From contig NZ_JAKZBV010000001.1 of the NCBI RefSeq assembly GCF_022539255.1, positions 992,001-1,056,000 of the forward strand: 64,000 nucleotides of DNA, read 5' to 3'. Both the position numbers and the translations under genes were made by a program. The first letter of the stretch is position 1. The number at the start of each line of letters is the position of its first letter. This stretch comes from Sinomonas terrae (GTDB lineage: Bacteria; Actinomycetota; Actinomycetes; Actinomycetales; Micrococcaceae). Positions 17,853-32,911 of this stretch are shown piece by piece. Under the pieces are notes generated by a model. The model made no database searches, was not told the DNA's origin, and worked only from the letters and a program-made list of their open reading frames with translations.

Positions 17853-18233
17853 ATGGCGAAGCTCACCCAGGACGAGCTGATCGAGGCCTTCAAGGAGCTC
17901 ACCATCATCGAGCTCTCCGAGTTCGTGAAGAAGTTCGAGGAGGTCTTCGAGGTCACCGCTGCTGCCGTGGCCGTTGCCGGCCCCGCCGGTGGCGGTGCCG
18001 AGGCTGCTGCTGAGGAGGAGAAGGATTCCTTCGACGTCATCCTCGAGGCTGCTGGCGACAAGAAGATCGCGGTCATCAAGGAGGTCCGCAGCCTCACGTC
18101 GCTCGGCCTCAAGGAGGCCAAGGACCTCGTCGACGGCGCTCCCAAGGCCGTCCTCGAGGGCGCCAACAAGGAGACGGCGGAGAAGGCCAAGGAGGTCCTC
18201 GAGGCCGCTGGCGCTACCGTCACCCTCAAGTAA
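17853..18233 (+). CDS. rplL: 50S ribosomal protein L7/L12
   Basis: The 126-residue L7/L12 is the multi-copy stalk protein that recruits translational GTPases. The N-terminal dimerisation helix (TQDELIEAFKELTIIELSEF), the Ala/Gly hinge (AAAVAVAGPAGGGAEAAAEE) and the C-terminal globular domain with KIAVIKEVRSLTSLGLKEAK are all complete. AAAGGA lies upstream of the ATG. It follows rplJ by 72 nt and is closed by a strong terminator. Confidence 0.97.
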   Translation: MAKLTQDELIEAFKELTIIELSEFVKKFEEVFEVTAAAVAVAGPAGGGAEAAAEEEKDSFDVILEAAGDKKIAVIKEVRSLTSLGLKEAKDLVDGAPKAVLEGANKETAEKAKEVLEAAGATVTLK

Positions 18234-18250
18234 GCTCTCACGCTTGCCCG

Positions 18251-18296
18251 AAGGGCCCCCGGTTCCCATGTGGAACCGGGGGCCCTTCTCGTCTTT
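18251..18296 (+). terminator. Strong terminator after rplL
   Basis: A perfect 16-bp stem (18251-18266 with 18272-18287) and a 5-nt loop are followed by TCTCGTCTTT. It ends the rplJL transcript. Read from the other strand it also has an A-rich/T-rich flank, so it may serve the converging YbaK-like gene. Confidence 0.92.
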
Positions 18297-18305
18297 GGCA
18301 TCGGA

Positions 18306-18770
18306 TCAGAGCGGCTCGCTGATGTCCGCGACCGTCGCGTCCAAGGACCCGAAGAGCTGTGCCGCGTCCACGAAGGCGCTGCGCCCATGCTCTCCGGCCC
18401 CGAGGGAGATCCGCCCCGAGATGCTCTCGTCCGCGAACACCGGCCACGCCGTCGTCGATCCGACGGGCGTGATCGTGCCGCGCTCGTAGCCCGTCGCGTC
18501 GAAGGCGACGTCGGCGGGCGGCATCGAGAGCCGGTTGACGCCCAGGAGCCGGCGCAGCTTGGGCCACGAGATCTGCCGATCGCCCGGAATGAGGGCGAAG
18601 AGGAAGCTCCCGTCCGGGTGCCGGACGACGAGAGTCTTCACGATCTCCCGCGGCTCGATCCCGAGGTTCGACGCCGCCTCCTCGAGGCTCTTCGCCCGCC
18701 CGCGGTCGGCGAGCTCGACGCGCAGGCCGCGCGCCGCGGCGTCGTCCACAAAGCGCTCGTGGCCGCCCAC
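18306..18770 (-). CDS. YbaK/EbsC-family aminoacyl-tRNA deacylase
   Basis: The ~154-residue protein has the YbaK fold signatures: a conserved Lys in IVKTLVVRHPDGSFLFALIPGD, a central SWPKLRRLLG, and the substrate-pocket GYERGTITPVGSTT followed by ISLGAGEHGRSAFVDAAQL. Family members hydrolyse misacylated tRNAs such as Cys-tRNAPro, which would fit a locus full of translation genes; the exact tRNA is unknown. I chose GTG 18770 because the longer frame to 18854 would overlap the upstream thiolase by about 75 bp. No clear Shine-Dalgarno precedes it, so the start is uncertain. It is probably co-transcribed with the thiolase (7-nt gap). Confidence 0.85.
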   Translation of the reverse strand: MGGHERFVDDAAARGLRVELADRGRAKSLEEAASNLGIEPREIVKTLVVRHPDGSFLFALIPGDRQISWPKLRRLLGVNRLSMPPADVAFDATGYERGTITPVGSTTAWPVFADESISGRISLGAGEHGRSAFVDAAQLFGSLDATVADISEPL

Positions 18771-18777
18771 AGCTGAC

Positions 18778-19971
18778 TCAGTCCCCGTAGAGAAGAAGCG
18801 CTTCGCCCTGCCCGCCGCCGCCGCACAGGGAGACCGCGGACCGGCCCTCGCCACGTCGTGCGAGTTCGAGGGCGGCGTGCCCGGCGAGCCGGGCTCCGGA
18901 GGCGCCGATGGGGTGCCCCAGCGCTATCGCCCCGCCGTGGATGTTCGTCTTCTCGAGCGGGTACTTGAGCTCTTTGAGCGACTGCACGGCCACGGATCCG
19001 AACGCCTCGTTGATTTCGATGAAGTCGAGGTCCTCGGTGGTCCAGCCTGCGCGCGAGAGGGCGTTCGCGATCGCGTTGGCCGGCTGGGAGTGCAGCGAGT
19101 TGTCGGGCCCGGCCACCTGCCCCGGCTTGCCGACGACGGCGAGCCACCGGAGCCCGTGCTCTTCCGCGTAGGCGCGGCTCGTGACGACGAGGGCCGCGGC
19201 GCCGTCGGAGAGCGGTGACGAGTTGCCGGCCGTGATCGTGCCGTCGGAGGCAAAGGCCGGCTTGAGGGGCGAGAGCGTCTCGAGGGTCGTGCCGGGGCGG
19301 ATGCCTTCGTCGGCGGTGAGCCTGACCGGCGCTCCCTTGCGCTGCTTGACCGTCAGGGGCGCGATCTCGTCGTCGAACACGCCCGATTCCTGCGCGGCCG
19401 CGGCGCGCTGGTGGGACGCCGCGGCGACCTCGTCCTGCGACTTGCGGTCGATGCCGAGCGTGAGGTTCCGGCTTTCCGTCGAGAGCCCCATCGACTGCCC
19501 GTCGAAGGCATCCGTCAGCCCGTCGTGGGCGGCGACGTCGAGCGCCGAGACGGTGCCGTACATCCAGCCCTGCCGGGAGCCGGGCAGCACGTGCGGGGCC
19601 CGGCTCATCGACTCCTGGCCGCCGGCGACGACGACGGTCGCGTCGTCCGCGCGGATCATGCGGGCCGCGTCGATCACCGCGGTGAGTCCCGAAAGGCACA
19701 CCTTATTGATGGTCACGCACGGGACGTTCCAGCCGATGCCAGCCGCGATCGCGCTCTGGCGCGCGGGATTCTGGCCGGCCCCGGCCTGGAGGACCTGGCC
19801 CATGATGACTGCGTCGACTGCCTCGGGGCCGACACCGCTCTTGGCGAGCGCCGCCGTGATGGCGTGCGCGCCGAGGTCGACGGCGGTGAGCCCCACAAGC
19901 TGCCCATTGAGCCTGCCGAACGGGGTGCGGGCTGCGGAAAGGATGACCACTTCGTCGGTGCCGCTGCTCAT
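18778..19971 (-). CDS. Acetyl-CoA C-acetyltransferase (thiolase)
   Basis: This 397-residue thiolase condenses two acetyl-CoA to acetoacetyl-CoA or cleaves beta-ketoacyl-CoA. All three catalytic regions are present: the nucleophilic Cys in NKVCLSGLTAVIDAARM (residue about 90), the His in HGGAIALGHPIGASGARL, and the second Cys in SLCGGGGQGEALLL near the C-terminus; NEAFGSVAV is also intact. ATG 19971 is used because AGGAGA lies just upstream and MSSGTDEVVILSAARTPFG is the family N-terminus. It is the first gene of a two-gene minus-strand unit wedged between rplL and rpoB. Confidence 0.95.
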   Translation of the reverse strand: MSSGTDEVVILSAARTPFGRLNGQLVGLTAVDLGAHAITAALAKSGVGPEAVDAVIMGQVLQAGAGQNPARQSAIAAGIGWNVPCVTINKVCLSGLTAVIDAARMIRADDATVVVAGGQESMSRAPHVLPGSRQGWMYGTVSALDVAAHDGLTDAFDGQSMGLSTESRNLTLGIDRKSQDEVAAASHQRAAAAQESGVFDDEIAPLTVKQRKGAPVRLTADEGIRPGTTLETLSPLKPAFASDGTITAGNSSPLSDGAAALVVTSRAYAEEHGLRWLAVVGKPGQVAGPDNSLHSQPANAIANALSRAGWTTEDLDFIEINEAFGSVAVQSLKELKYPLEKTNIHGGAIALGHPIGASGARLAGHAALELARRGEGRSAVSLCGGGGQGEALLLYGD

Positions 19972-20028
19972 GGCATCTCCTGTCACGTCGTCGTGCCTGC
20001 TCCGGGAGTCGGAGCGCGCGTGGCCGTG

Positions 20029-20091
20029 GGCCACGCTGGATTCAGCGCAGGCCGCGCCCGGTTCAGGGCGGGCCATGCTGACTTCAGGCTA
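20029..20091. repeat. Three 21-bp imperfect tandem repeats upstream of the thiolase
   Basis: Units begin at 20029, 20050 and 20071 with exact 21-bp spacing. Each starts GGCC and carries TTCAG at the same offset (position 13 of the unit). Repeats in phase with two helical turns upstream of a divergent promoter region could be an iterated operator for the thiolase or rpoB side. The rest of the gap from 19972 to 20386 holds the rpoB promoter and leader. Confidence 0.55.
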
Positions 20092-20210
20092 CCGCCGATG
20101 AAGCGGCGGTGCGGAGGGCGGGGCCGGGTGTACAGTGTGTGCGGCAGGATCCTCGCGGAGACCCCTCAGGAGCCCAAAGAAGGGCACTTGACCCCGCTCG
20201 AGATGTGCGC

Positions 20211-20239
20211 TAGACACGCGCGCTCATAACGGCTATGAT
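20211..20239 (+). promoter_or_regulatory. rpoB promoter
   Basis: TAGACA (20211-20216), exactly 17 nt, then TATGAT (20234-20239) is the best vegetative sigma promoter in the window (4/6 and 5/6 matches to the hexamers). Transcription from about 20246 gives a leader of roughly 140 nt before rpoB. No terminator lies between, so it should drive rpoBC. Confidence 0.75.
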
Positions 20240-20386
20240 AGATCTTTGCGTTCTCCCTTTCTGACCTCCAGCCTTCATATAGCGGTGGGCTCGTGGGCGG
20301 CCGTCCATCCAACAGAAGAGTTGCTGGGCAGCTGCACGGTTGGGGGAGGGTGCGGACAATCCTGAAGGTCTGTGGAAGGATCCCTC

Positions 20387-23887
<3,501 letters not shown>

Positions 23888-23942
23888 TCCTTCAGGCATC
23901 GGCGTTACGAACGACTTAGAGAACGAGAGAACAGGGACCATA

Positions 23943-27845
<3,903 letters not shown>

Positions 27846-27861
27846 CGTCAAGGTCCCGAGT

Positions 27862-27882
27862 CGCTGCCCCAGTAGGGCAGCG
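27862..27882 (+). terminator. Hairpin after rpoC
   Basis: An 8-bp stem, CGCTGCCC (27862-27869) with GGGCAGCG (27875-27882), lies 17 nt after the rpoC stop. There is no U-tract, so whether it ends transcription alone or with the larger palindrome downstream is unclear. Confidence 0.5.
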
Positions 27883-27949
27883 GACGACGGCGTAGCGAAC
27901 CACGCGCGGTCGGCATCCCTTCGGGGGCGCCGGCCGCGCGGTCGTCTCT

Positions 27950-28044
27950 CGTCGCCCGCGCGACCGCTTCCCGTCGCCCGCGCGGCCGCTTCCCGATTGG
28001 CCGCACCGTCGTCTCCCTCTCCCGTCGCCCCCGCGGACGCTTCA
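27950..28044. repeat. 22-bp direct repeats in the rpoC-rpsL gap
   Basis: Two adjacent copies, 27950-27971 and 27972-27993, differ at one base. A third, more diverged copy is at 28023-28044. The core is CGTCGCCCGCGCG followed by CCGCTTCC. No gene is seen in the 520-bp gap (27846-28365) that contains them. Confidence 0.65.
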
Positions 28045-28048
28045 CGTC

Positions 28049-28094
28049 GCGCCGTCACGTCTGCAGGGTGAAGACCCTGCAGACGTGACGGCGC
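28049..28094. repeat. Perfect 21-bp inverted repeat between rpoC and rpsL
   Basis: Bases 28049-28069 pair without mismatch with 28074-28094 around a GAAG loop (28070-28073). No T-run follows on either strand. It could be the true rpoBC transcript end, an mRNA 3'-protecting structure, or a mobile palindromic element. Confidence 0.85.
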
Positions 28095-28125
28095 AACCCT
28101 CGTTTAGGGAGCTGCCTTCGGCTCG

Positions 28126-28134
28126 TGCTAAGAT
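28126..28134 (+). promoter_or_regulatory. Extended -10 promoter of the rpsL-rpsG-fusA unit
   Basis: TG (28126-28127), C and TAAGAT (28129-28134) form an extended -10 with no good -35. Transcription from about 28141 leaves a 225-nt leader before rpsL. The box shares the CGTGCTAnGAT core with the rplN promoter at 52298-52307. Confidence 0.6.
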
Positions 28135-28365
28135 TTCTACGATTGTTTCTGTGTGGCAGAGGATGATGGCCGCCGTGTTGACGCGCGGAGGAAGCCTGTT
28201 TCCGGGTTGCGGGGTTGATGCGCAACAAATGCCACACTTTCGCACGCCTACGGTCGAACACACCGCAGCGAGTGTGGAATCGACCGTCAAATGCTCTTGA
28301 GGCAGGCCCGGCATCCCGGGCAAGCCTGTCCGGGCGAAGTTCAACGAAGTACGGAGAACACGAAA

Positions 28366-28740
28366 GTGCCTACTATTCAGCAGTTGGTCCGCAAGGGCCG
28401 CACGCCGAAGGTCTCCAAGACCAAGGCTCCTGCCCTCAAGGGCAGCCCGATGCGCCGTGGCGTGTGCACCCGTGTGTACACGACCACCCCGAAGAAGCCG
28501 AACTCGGCCCTCCGCAAGGTGGCCCGTGTCCGCCTCAACGGTGGCGTTGAGGTCACGGCGTACATCCCCGGCGTCGGCCACAACCTGCAGGAGCACTCGA
28601 TCGTGCTCGTCCGCGGCGGCCGCGTGAAGGACCTCCCGGGTGTGCGCTACAAGATCGTCCGCGGTGCGCTCGATACGCAGGGCGTCAAGAACCGTCAGCA
28701 GGCCCGCAGCCGCTACGGCGCGAAGAAGGAGAAGAAGTAA
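28366..28740 (+). CDS. rpsL: 30S ribosomal protein S12
   Basis: The 124-residue S12 sits at the decoding centre. MPTIQQLVRKGR at the N-terminus and PKKPNSALRK are complete. K43 and K88, where changes give streptomycin resistance, are wild type. GTG 28366 is the start, with CGGAGAA upstream. The stop shares one base with the rpsG ATG (TAATG). Confidence 0.97.
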   Translation: MPTIQQLVRKGRTPKVSKTKAPALKGSPMRRGVCTRVYTTTPKKPNSALRKVARVRLNGGVEVTAYIPGVGHNLQEHSIVLVRGGRVKDLPGVRYKIVRGALDTQGVKNRQQARSRYGAKKEKK

Positions 28741-29210
28741 TGCCTCGCAAGGGTCCTGCCCCGAAGCGCCCGCTCGTCGTCGACCCGGTCTACGGCTCGC
28801 CGCTCGTCACTCAGCTCATCAACAAGGTGCTCGTCGACGGCAAGAAGTCCACGGCTGAGCGCATTGTCTACGGTGCCCTCGAGGGCGCCCGCCAGAAGAC
28901 CGGCGGCGATCCGGTTGCGACGCTCAAGAAGGCGATGGACAACGTCCGTCCGACCCTCGAGGTCAAGTCCCGCCGCGTCGGTGGCGCGACCTACCAGGTT
29001 CCTGTCGAGGTCAAGCCGGGCCGCGCTACGGCGCTCGCCCTTCGCTGGCTCGTCGGCTACTCGAAGGCCCGCCGTGAGAAGACCATGACCGAGCGCCTCC
29101 AGAACGAGCTTCTGGACGCCTCGAACGGTCTCGGTGCCGCGGTCAAGCGCCGCGAGGACACGCACAAGATGGCCGAGTCGAACAAGGCCTTCGCGCACTA
29201 CCGCTGGTAA
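28740..29210 (+). CDS. rpsG: 30S ribosomal protein S7
   Basis: The 156-residue S7 starts assembly of the 30S head and contacts the E-site tRNA. The N-terminal MPRKGPAPKRP, PDPVYGS-like DPVYGSPLVTQLINKVL, and the C-terminal KMAESNKAFAHYRW are the normal family landmarks. Translation is coupled to rpsL by the TAATG overlap. Confidence 0.97.
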   Translation: MPRKGPAPKRPLVVDPVYGSPLVTQLINKVLVDGKKSTAERIVYGALEGARQKTGGDPVATLKKAMDNVRPTLEVKSRRVGGATYQVPVEVKPGRATALALRWLVGYSKARREKTMTERLQNELLDASNGLGAAVKRREDTHKMAESNKAFAHYRW

Positions 29211-29217
29211 GAGCCTG

Positions 29218-29252
29218 ATTCGCCGCCGGCCTCACGAGGGCCGGCGGCGAAT
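29218..29252 (+). other. Intercistronic hairpin between rpsG and fusA
   Basis: Bases 29218-29231 pair with 29239-29252 (14 bp) around a short loop. No U-tract follows, so it is more likely an mRNA processing or partial attenuation element than a full terminator. Confidence 0.7.
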
Positions 29253-29286
29253 GCGCAGCCTACAAAGGGAAACATAGGGAGACACC

Positions 29287-31401
29287 GTGGCACTCGACGT
29301 GCTTACCGACCTCAGCAAGGTCCGCAATATCGGCATCATGGCGCACATCGATGCCGGCAAGACCACCACGACCGAGCGGATCCTCTTCTACACGGGCGTG
29401 AACCACAAGATCGGCGAGACGCACGACGGTGCTTCGACGACCGACTGGATGGAGCAGGAGAAGGAGCGCGGCATCACGATCACGTCCGCCGCTGTCACCT
29501 GCTTCTGGAACCAGAACCAGATCAACATCATCGACACCCCCGGTCACGTGGACTTCACGGTTGAGGTCGAGCGCTCCCTGCGCGTGCTCGACGGCGCCGT
29601 CGCCGTCTTCGACGGCAAGGAGGGCGTCGAGCCGCAGTCCGAGACCGTCTGGCGCCAGGCCGACAAGTACGACGTGCCCCGCATCTGCTTCGTCAACAAG
29701 ATGGACAAGCTGGGCGCCGACTTCTACTTCACCGTCGACACGATCGTGAAGCGCCTTGGTGCGAAGCCGCTCGTCATGCAGCTTCCGATCGGTTCTGAGA
29801 ACGACTTCGTCGGTGTCGTCGACCTGCTCACCATGAAGGCCCTCGTTTGGCCTGGCGACGCCAAGGGCGACGTGACCATGGGTGCTGCCTATGAGACCCA
29901 GGAGGTCCCCGCGGACCTCAAGGAGCGCGCTGAGGAGTACCGCCACCAGCTCGTCGAGACCGTCGCCGAGGCGTCCGAGGAACTCATGGAGAAGTACCTC
30001 GAGGGCGAAGAGCTCACGGTCGAGGAGCTCAAGGAGGGCGTGCGCAAGCTCACCGTCAACTCCGAGATCTACCCGGTCTTCTGTGGCTCCGCGTTCAAGA
30101 ACCGCGGCGTCCAGCCGATGCTCGACGCGGTCATCGACTACCTCCCCTCGCCCCTCGACGTGCCGCCGATGATCGGCCACGATCCGAAGGACGAGTCGGT
30201 CGAGCTGAACCGCAAGCCGAGCGAGACGGAGCCGTTCTCGGCTCTCGCGTTCAAGATCGCTGCCCACCCGTTCTTCGGTCAGCTCAACTTCATCCGCGTG
30301 TACTCGGGCAAGGCTACGTCCGGCATGCAGGTGCTGAACTCGACGAAGGGCAAGAAGGAGCGCCTCGGCAAGCTCTTCCAGATGCACGCCAACAAGGAGA
30401 ACCCGGTAGACGAGCTCCACGCTGGCCACATCTACGCCGTCATCGGCCTCAAGGACACGACGACGGGCGACACGCTGTGCGACATCAGCAACCCGATCGT
30501 CCTCGAGTCGATGACGTTCCCGGAGCCGGTCATCTTCGTTGCCATCGAGCCGAAGACGAAGGGCGACCAGGAGAAGCTCTCGACCGCCATCCAGAAGCTC
30601 TCCGCTGAGGATCCGACGTTCACCGTCTCCCTCAACGAGGAGACCGGTCAGACCGAGATCGGCGGCATGGGCGAGCTCCACCTGGACATCCTGGTGGACC
30701 GCATGCGCCGCGAGTTCAAGGTCGAGGCCAACGTGGGCAAGCCGCAGGTCGCGTACCGCGAGACCATCAAGAAGAAGGTCGAGAAGGTCGACTTCACGCA
30801 CAAGAAGCAGACTGGCGGATCCGGCCAGTTCGCGAAGGTGCAGGTCACGTTCGAGCCGCTCGACACGGCCGAGGGCACGTTCTACGAGTTCGTGAATGCC
30901 GTCACGGGTGGTCGCGTCCCGCGCGAGTACATCCCTTCGGTGGACGCGGGCATCCAGGACGCCATGCAGTTCGGCATCCTGGCCGGCTATCCGATGGTCG
31001 GCGTGAAGGCGTCCCTCACCGACGGTGCCTACCACGACGTCGACTCCTCGGAAATGGCGTTCAAGATCGCCGGTTCCCAGGTCTTCAAGGAAGGCGCTCG
31101 CCGCGCTAACCCTGTTCTCCTCGAGCCGCTCATGGCAGTCGAGGTCCGCACGCCTGAGGACTACATGGGCGATGTCATCGGCGACCTCAACTCCCGCCGT
31201 GGCCAGATCCAGGCCATGGAGGATGCGGTGGGCGTCAAGGTGATCCGCGCGCTCGTCCCGCTGTCCGAGATGTTCGGCTACATCGGCGACCTGCGCTCCC
31301 GGACCCAGGGCCGCGCTGTCTACTCGATGCAGTTCGACAGCTACGCCGAGGTCCCGAAGGCTGTCGCCGAAGAGATCATCCAGAAGTCGCGCGGCGAGTA
31401 G
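29287..31401 (+). CDS. fusA: Elongation factor G
   Basis: The 704-residue translational GTPase drives ribosomal translocation. G1 AHIDAGKTTTTERIL, G3 DTPGHVDFT and G4 NKMDKLGADF are intact, and domains II-V follow with GGRVPREYIPSVDAGIQDA in domain IV. The start is GTG 29287, with GGGAGACACC just before. It is the only fusA-like gene here, and it is full length. Confidence 0.97.
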   Translation: MALDVLTDLSKVRNIGIMAHIDAGKTTTTERILFYTGVNHKIGETHDGASTTDWMEQEKERGITITSAAVTCFWNQNQINIIDTPGHVDFTVEVERSLRVLDGAVAVFDGKEGVEPQSETVWRQADKYDVPRICFVNKMDKLGADFYFTVDTIVKRLGAKPLVMQLPIGSENDFVGVVDLLTMKALVWPGDAKGDVTMGAAYETQEVPADLKERAEEYRHQLVETVAEASEELMEKYLEGEELTVEELKEGVRKLTVNSEIYPVFCGSAFKNRGVQPMLDAVIDYLPSPLDVPPMIGHDPKDESVELNRKPSETEPFSALAFKIAAHPFFGQLNFIRVYSGKATSGMQVLNSTKGKKERLGKLFQMHANKENPVDELHAGHIYAVIGLKDTTTGDTLCDISNPIVLESMTFPEPVIFVAIEPKTKGDQEKLSTAIQKLSAEDPTFTVSLNEETGQTEIGGMGELHLDILVDRMRREFKVEANVGKPQVAYRETIKKKVEKVDFTHKKQTGGSGQFAKVQVTFEPLDTAEGTFYEFVNAVTGGRVPREYIPSVDAGIQDAMQFGILAGYPMVGVKASLTDGAYHDVDSSEMAFKIAGSQVFKEGARRANPVLLEPLMAVEVRTPEDYMGDVIGDLNSRRGQIQAMEDAVGVKVIRALVPLSEMFGYIGDLRSRTQGRAVYSMQFDSYAEVPKAVAEEIIQKSRGE

Positions 31402-31418
31402 TTCTGGAAGGTGCCCCG

Positions 31419-31462
31419 CGCCGTCGTCCGCTCGGGATTCGTCCCGAGAACGGGCGACGGCG
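31419..31462 (+). terminator. Long stem with UUCG tetraloop between fusA and tuf
   Basis: The inner stem CTCGGGA (31431-31437)/TCCCGAG (31442-31448) is capped by TTCG. An AA bulge leads to a 12-bp outer stem (31419-31430 with 31451-31462). No T-run follows, but U-less hairpins of this size are common ends in high-GC actinobacteria. It separates fusA from a tuf promoter. Confidence 0.65.
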
Positions 31463-31500
31463 GCGGGTCACCACACCGTGGGGCTGAACGCCCCGCGAAT

Positions 31501-31530
31501 TTTACGAAAGAAACAGCCCCCCAGTAGACT
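31501..31530 (+). promoter_or_regulatory. Candidate tuf promoter
   Basis: TTTACG (31501-31506), an 18-nt spacer and TAGACT (31525-31530) lie 70 nt before the tuf start. This would let tuf be made independently of fusA. Confidence 0.5.
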
Positions 31531-31600
31531 TGCCAGAGTTTCAGTTGCGACAAGCGCGGCTGGAGGCAGTCTTCTTAAGAAACCTTCATAGGAGGAACCA

Positions 31601-32791
31601 GTGGCGAAGGCAAAGTTCGAGCGGACTAAGCCGCACGTCAACATTGGCACCATCGGTCACGTCGACCACGGTAAGACCACGTTGACCGCTGCCATTTCCA
31701 AGGTGCTTGCCGACAAGTACCCGGACCTGAACGAGAAGCGCGACTTCTCGTCGATCGACGCGGCTCCTGAGGAGCGCCAGCGCGGCATCACCATCAACAT
31801 CGCCCACATCGAGTACCAGACGGAGAAGCGTCACTACGCTCACGTCGATGCTCCGGGCCACGCCGACTACATCAAGAACATGATCACCGGTGCGGCTCAG
31901 ATGGACGGCGCGATCCTCGTGGTCGCCGCGACCGACGGTCCGATGGCCCAGACTCGCGAGCACGTTCTGCTCGCCCGCCAGGTCGGCGTTCCCTACCTCC
32001 TGGTTGCGCTGAACAAGGCCGACATGGTCGACGACGAGGAGCTTCTTGACCTCGTCGAGATGGAGGTCCGCGAGCTCCTGTCCTCGCAGGGCTTCGACGG
32101 CGACAACGCCCCGGTGATCCGCGTCTCGGGCCTCAAGGCTCTCGAGGGCGATCCCAAGTGGGTCAAGTCCGTCGAGGACCTCATGGACGCTGTCGACGAG
32201 AACGTTCCGGACCCGGTTCGTGACCGCGACAAGCCGTTCCTCATGCCGATCGAGGACGTCTTCACGATCACCGGTCGTGGCACCGTCGTTACGGGCCGCG
32301 CCGAGCGTGGAACCCTCGCCCTGAACTCCGAGGTTGAGATCGTCGGCATCCGCCCGATCCAGAAGACCACGGTGACGGGTATCGAGATGTTCCACAAGCA
32401 GCTCGACGAGGCGTGGGCCGGCGAGAACTGTGGCCTTCTGCTCCGCGGCATCAAGCGCGAGGATGTCGAGCGCGGTCAGGTCGTCGTCAAGCCGGGTTCG
32501 ATCACCCCGCACACCGACTTCGAGGCGAACGTCTACATCCTCTCCAAGGACGAGGGTGGGCGTCACAACCCGTTCTACTCGAACTACCGCCCGCAGTTCT
32601 ACTTCCGCACCACGGACGTGACCGGTGTCATCACCCTCCCTGAGGGCACCGAGATGGTCATGCCTGGCGACAACACTGAGATGACCGTTCAGCTCATCCA
32701 GCCGATCGCTATGGAAGAGGGCCTCGGCTTCGCCATCCGTGAGGGTGGCCGCACCGTTGGCTCGGGCCGCGTCACCAAGATCATCAAGTAG
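31601..32791 (+). CDS. tuf: Elongation factor Tu
   Basis: The 396-residue GTPase delivers aminoacyl-tRNA to the ribosome. GHVDHGKTTLTAA (G1), DAPGHADYIKNM (G3, Ala in place of the common Cys) and NKADMVDD (G4) are present. Domains II/III are complete through the C-terminal GGRTVGSGRVTKIIK. GTG 31601 is preceded by AGGAGGAA. It is the single copy in this window. Confidence 0.98.
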   Translation: MAKAKFERTKPHVNIGTIGHVDHGKTTLTAAISKVLADKYPDLNEKRDFSSIDAAPEERQRGITINIAHIEYQTEKRHYAHVDAPGHADYIKNMITGAAQMDGAILVVAATDGPMAQTREHVLLARQVGVPYLLVALNKADMVDDEELLDLVEMEVRELLSSQGFDGDNAPVIRVSGLKALEGDPKWVKSVEDLMDAVDENVPDPVRDRDKPFLMPIEDVFTITGRGTVVTGRAERGTLALNSEVEIVGIRPIQKTTVTGIEMFHKQLDEAWAGENCGLLLRGIKREDVERGQVVVKPGSITPHTDFEANVYILSKDEGGRHNPFYSNYRPQFYFRTTDVTGVITLPEGTEMVMPGDNTEMTVQLIQPIAMEEGLGFAIREGGRTVGSGRVTKIIK

Positions 32792-32832
32792 TCTCTTCGA
32801 GATCTTGGAGGCCTGTTGTAGGCCTTAGCGGA

Positions 32833-32871
32833 GAAAACCCCGTCGCAGCATTGCGGCGGGGTTTTCTTGTC
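32833..32871 (+). terminator. Rho-independent terminator after tuf
   Basis: A 15-bp stem with one GU pair (32833-32847 with 32852-32866), loop GCAT, has an A-run on the 5' side and GTTTTCTTG on the 3' side. It can act in both directions and cleanly ends the tuf transcript. Confidence 0.93.
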
Positions 32872-32911
32872 GCCTATTATTCCAACGAGTGGATAAACCA
32901 TCGGAGGGGGA

